Shown here: in pieces, positions 60,320 through 64,000 of the stretch
Numbering within the stretch: position 1 is the first letter of the stretch
Layout of the letters: each line of letters begins with the position of its first letter
Source of the DNA: Lichenostomus cassidix
Taxonomy: Eukaryota; Chordata; Aves; Passeriformes; Meliphagidae
NCBI GenBank assembly: GCA_008360975.2
Contig: CM039184.1
Location: 34,955,797 to 35,019,796 of the forward strand
Direction: 5' to 3'
Length of the DNA: 64,000 bases
Notes under the pieces: model-generated
What the model saw: only the letters and a program-made list of their open reading frames with translations
Told to the model about the DNA's origin: nothing
The model's database searches: none
Translations under genes and position numbers: made by a program

Positions 60320-63300
60320 GTAATCTATTGCTCTTTTAAACACTGAACAAGAAACCATGCAACATCTACCAGACTCACACATCTGGAGTATGCTGCTAGA
60401 TGGATGGTTGTGAACAACCCATTTGCCTTGGGAGGTGAATGTTGATTTTAGCTGTTCAGACACTGGAGTCTTTTGCTGTTAACCTATTTTCCCTTCCTTT
60501 CTTGAAAGTTATGTTCTCTGTGCAGTTTCTAAAGCTTTGTCCTTATATCCAAGAATGTCCTTATTTTGGTTTTTGATTGGGATTGTTTGTATTTAATTTA
60601 ATCTGTAACGATGTTCAGCACATAAATGGGCATAGTTGTCTTGCTTACCTTCTGGCTTAGTTAAACCTAATTGCTCTAATATCTCTGAGTTCATTCTTAT
60701 TCTAGGGATTGACTCAAATTTGTCTTTTAATGTTTTTAAGAAATTATCTATTGAATCTTAGAGCGCAGCACATTGTATTTATCTTATTTTTTTTTTGAGA
60801 CATTTTGTGTTTTAGCTAGTTCTTAACTGCCTTTTAATAACAGCAGCAACATTCTCTCAGTTCTTCCAGAAAAGGCAGAAATTATGACACAAAGAAAACA
60901 TTTTTTGGGACATACTGTTAAACTATTGTTGAGATTACATTTTAAATATTTCTTCAAAATGTTTTTAGATGCACTCAGATACCCAGCAAGTGAACAGATG
61001 CATGTCCTGCAGCAGCAAGGTAAAATAAAAAAAAGAAAGAAATGCCAATGACCCCTTTAGGGCTGAGTTTCTTCAGTTATCATTTTATCCTGTCATGATT
61101 CTGCAGTCAGCTGCAGGCTCTCTGAAGCGAGAACTATTTTGAGGAGATGTTTCTGTGTGTGTCTAGTATGGTTCCTGTTTTAACTTATGTGTGTAGGAAT
61201 TACTACAAAACACGTTGAAAATATAAACAAATGTATTGCCTCATAAACAATTAATTGTGTATTTTAAATGTAACTAGTAGCAATACCTTGAATACTAAAG
61301 GATGCCTCAGTCTGAATAAGTTTGCCATTAAGTGACGCAGGTATGGTTTTTTCTTCATGGATTATTTAATTCCTTTCTTGTTTTGTGTGACAGGTGGTAC
61401 CTTCTTGGAAATGCTTATAGTTTTCCATGGAAATAGCTTGCAAAATTTTCTAGCACTGTATATTCCAAAAACTATGGTATTCCAAGTAGGAAATGATCAT
61501 TTAAATCAGTAAGCTGTTCCTGTTTTATGCTAATGTGCGCGATTAATCCCAGGCTCTTGAGTGGGTTCCTAACATTTCCTTCTAGAGCATGAATGTCAAT
61601 GTGTATGCAATCAGTCTCAGTACTTCTTAGAGCACTTTTGTTAGAACTGGATCATGGTTTGGAAACTTCATTTAATTTCAATTAATTCCCCATTCAGCTA
61701 TGTACAGACTTTAATTCCTGGACTCCTTAGATCAGTGACTTTTGCTCATTTTGTCTTGTCATTTCCTAGGATAAATCATCATGACCCAGGCAACCAAATT
61801 TATTCCAGTTATGAAACATGAGTCAAACTTAATTTTCAGAGGTGAAAATCAGCAGTGTATATCAAAACATCATGCCACCTCCCTCCCTAGTTAACAGTTT
61901 TGTTTGCGCTGTGAAGATGACAACCAAAAGTGCTAATGCAAATTATTTCCTTAATGATATGGAACTGGGAGAGAATTACTTTACTTCTGACATGAAATTG
62001 GGGGAGATAAGGAGTGGAAACATGGTATCACATTGCTGACACTTTGCAAGAGACCTCGGAGAAACTATGTTTGAAAAATAAAAGCAACTTCAACATTCTG
62101 GGTGAACTTGCCCAGAAAGTAAAAACTGGAAAAAAGCAGGCAGCTTTCTTGAAAATTGAACTACAGTTGCATATAACAGTATCCTGTTATTTGATAAAGA
62201 ATACAGTACAAAATAAAAACAGAATTTTAAAGTTTTGTGTGTTTATATTTTTTCTATTGCTTCTAAATCTGTCCTTGCATAGACAGCATTTTCATGATAA
62301 GTACACAGTATACACACTTTTTTTTTTTTTAATATAAAGCTCTTGGCTCTGTAACATTTTTTCCAATCTTTAGTGCATTCCTAGGCCCACTTAGAAGCAT
62401 TTGTGTTTCTACTTAACCTCATATTTATTGAGATATAAACCAAATCTGTGGGTAGCAAAATCTTTTAATAGCTGTTTTAGGATTGCATAGATACTTTTTG
62501 CTGTTTTTAAAAGTATTTTTGATTATGAAAGTAGTAATATCTTTATCGGTATTCATAATGGTTTTATTTATGTTATTTATATATATCTTCATGTGTATTA
62601 AATAAGCCTATTATCTCACATTAATTGATTTTAAAGTACTTCATGATCCCCACTAATCTGCATGCATTAGGTTCTTGTTGAAAACAAAATAAACAACCCC
62701 TCTGCCCTACAACCCCACCTCGTAATTTTTTTATCTTTTGTAAATCTCAAATATGCAAATTTAAGATCTGCCAGGTCTGGTTGGACTGCCTAAACACAGC
62801 TAAATATTTTCCACTGTGGAGTTTCTGATGTATTACTGACTGAAATAACAAAGTTAACTTGTGGAAGTTTCTAGAATGTACTTCTACAAAACACATTTAG
62901 TAGTCCATTGCTTCAATGAAGTGCTTAGAATCTTAAGACAAGTTTTGTCAGGAACTTAATATTATTACAGAATGATTTTAAAGAAAGCATAATCTTACAA
63001 AGGTATTAAATTGCTTCTTTTTCATGTTGGGTTTTTAAAAGGTTTTGAAATGTTTGCTTCTTGCCTGAGGAGTGTAATAGCATCTTATTGTAGTGAAGTG
63101 AATTTATCAAGGGCTGTTATATTTGTGACAAGCGCACAAAAATAGCAAATATAAATATGGATTTTTAAGTAGTATAAATCAACCAGTAAAGAAATATTTG
63201 TCTATTTAAAACTACCTGGAATCAAATGTCTAAATGCTCACAAGATGAAAAGAATAGAGATTTTCTCAATAATGTAATAGTCACCAGCCAGCGTAAAAAT

Positions 63301-64000
63301 AACAGTGTAAGCATATGTTGTCATTATCATTATTGTATCCTTCTTGAATTTTGTAAAATATTTGTCCTCCAAAAAGTGGTCTTTTTCTCACACTGTCAAG
63401 ATCAGCTCTTCGATATATTTTGTACTAATCTGGACAGTATAGTCAGAATTTGAATTTTGCACAAAACAGGTTGTCATGTACATCAGACCTTAAACTAACA
63501 CATAAAAACAACTGGTGACTTTTCCACTTTCTTATATTCTTTGCAGTACAACATCATGATAAATGAGGCTCTCTTCAGTGTTAAGTGCAGTGTTCAATTT
63601 TACTTTATTGTGATTATCTAATCTAAAATCATAAAAGCAAGAGTACTACCCAGATTTATAGATAGCAAAAAGTATTGTTACTTGTAGTTGATCTTTCAGT
63701 TATTCTGGGGTAACTGGAAAACCAGCAAAACCTATGCTTTCCCCTTTTGAATATCCCCAGAAAATCAGTGATCTTTTTGCTGTTGAGGTGACTGGGTGCC
63801 ATTGGCCAAAAATAACAGTTATCTATCGTTAAAGTGCTACTCGATATCTGGGGAAGTTATTTCTTAATTCTGGTGGAATATAGGTCTTACCACACAGAGT
63901 CAGAGCAATGCTCTGCATCTCATTCCCTCAAGGCTGATAATCTGTACTTGAAAGAGTAGAACAGGTCAAAAAAGGCAAGATGCTTACATGAAATACTTGT

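Larger units (their letters stand above)
43946..64000 (+). other. GALNTL6: GALNTL6 intron, 5' part (continues beyond window)
   Basis: From the gtaag donor to the window end I find no sequence encoding the next expected part of the enzyme (the EHLKDKLEEY block and the KKREGLIRTR segment before the DxH motif), so the next exon lies outside. Contents: T/G-rich low complexity at 45228-45299, a G-rich tract at 47782-47807, A runs at 48678-48690 and 48744-48755, an ATTT run near 52037-52060, a 15-nt duplication at 53266-53295, an LTR copy at 56131-56615, an unexplained island at about 58139-58760, and a 19-nt near-tandem repeat at 60282-60319. The remainder is unremarkable AT-rich intron. Confidence 0.85.

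Noticed and set aside
61842..62337. Two adjacent + strand frames considered as a small gene
   Set aside because: No homology, no supporting splice structure, and the second frame ends in a low-complexity Phe/Leu-rich run.
43946..64000. Search for the next GALNTL6 exon (DxH metal-site region)
   Set aside because: No stretch reads as the expected EHLKDKLEEY or KREGLIRTR segments; the exon appears to lie beyond the window.

Overview
This window is vertebrate nuclear DNA, almost certainly from a bird and probably a songbird (Neoaves). It is AT-rich, has spliced exons and very long introns, and carries few interspersed repeats. The repeats I recognise are avian types: a 3'-terminal CR1 LINE piece ending in the TTCTATGA octamer repeat, and long terminal repeats of endogenous retroviruses whose 3' end resembles a family I know from songbird genomes. 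There are no operons, CRISPR arrays, rRNA or tRNA genes that I can see.

The only protein-coding gene I can support is GALNTL6 (polypeptide N-acetylgalactosaminyltransferase-like 6), on the + strand and incomplete at both ends. Three consecutive internal coding exons are present: 6144-6252, 26737-26875 and 43779-43945. Their splice phases join perfectly (1, 2, 1). Together they encode a continuous stretch of about 138 residues covering the lumenal stem and the start of the GT-A catalytic domain. The first coding exon (cytoplasmic tail and membrane anchor) lies upstream of the window. The exons for the metal-binding DxH motif, the rest of the catalytic domain and the ricin-type lectin domain lie downstream. 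The introns are about 20.5 kb and 16.9 kb, and the last one runs at least 20 kb to the window end, in keeping with the very large size of this gene in other vertebrates.

Layout: 1-6143 intron; 6144-6252 exon; 6253-26736 intron holding an apparent CpG-rich solo LTR in antisense (9513-10432), a 3' LTR piece (15538-15730) and several homeodomain-site-rich, possibly conserved noncoding blocks; 26737-26875 exon; 26876-43778 intron with a short LTR relic (29151-29190), a CR1 3' end (31141-31736) and an older, internally deleted CR1 remnant (34407-34545); 43779-43945 exon; 43946-64000 intron with a second copy of the songbird LTR (56131-56615) and an unexplained gene-like island around 58140-58760 with a perfect hairpin.

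The many short open frames are what AT-rich intron sequence yields by chance; none apart from the three exons shows coding evidence I would defend. I found no previously undescribed biological system. The items most worth a second look are the tandem repeat built into the first exon's splice acceptor, the solo LTR with its intact-looking promoter and CpG island, and the 58 kb island.
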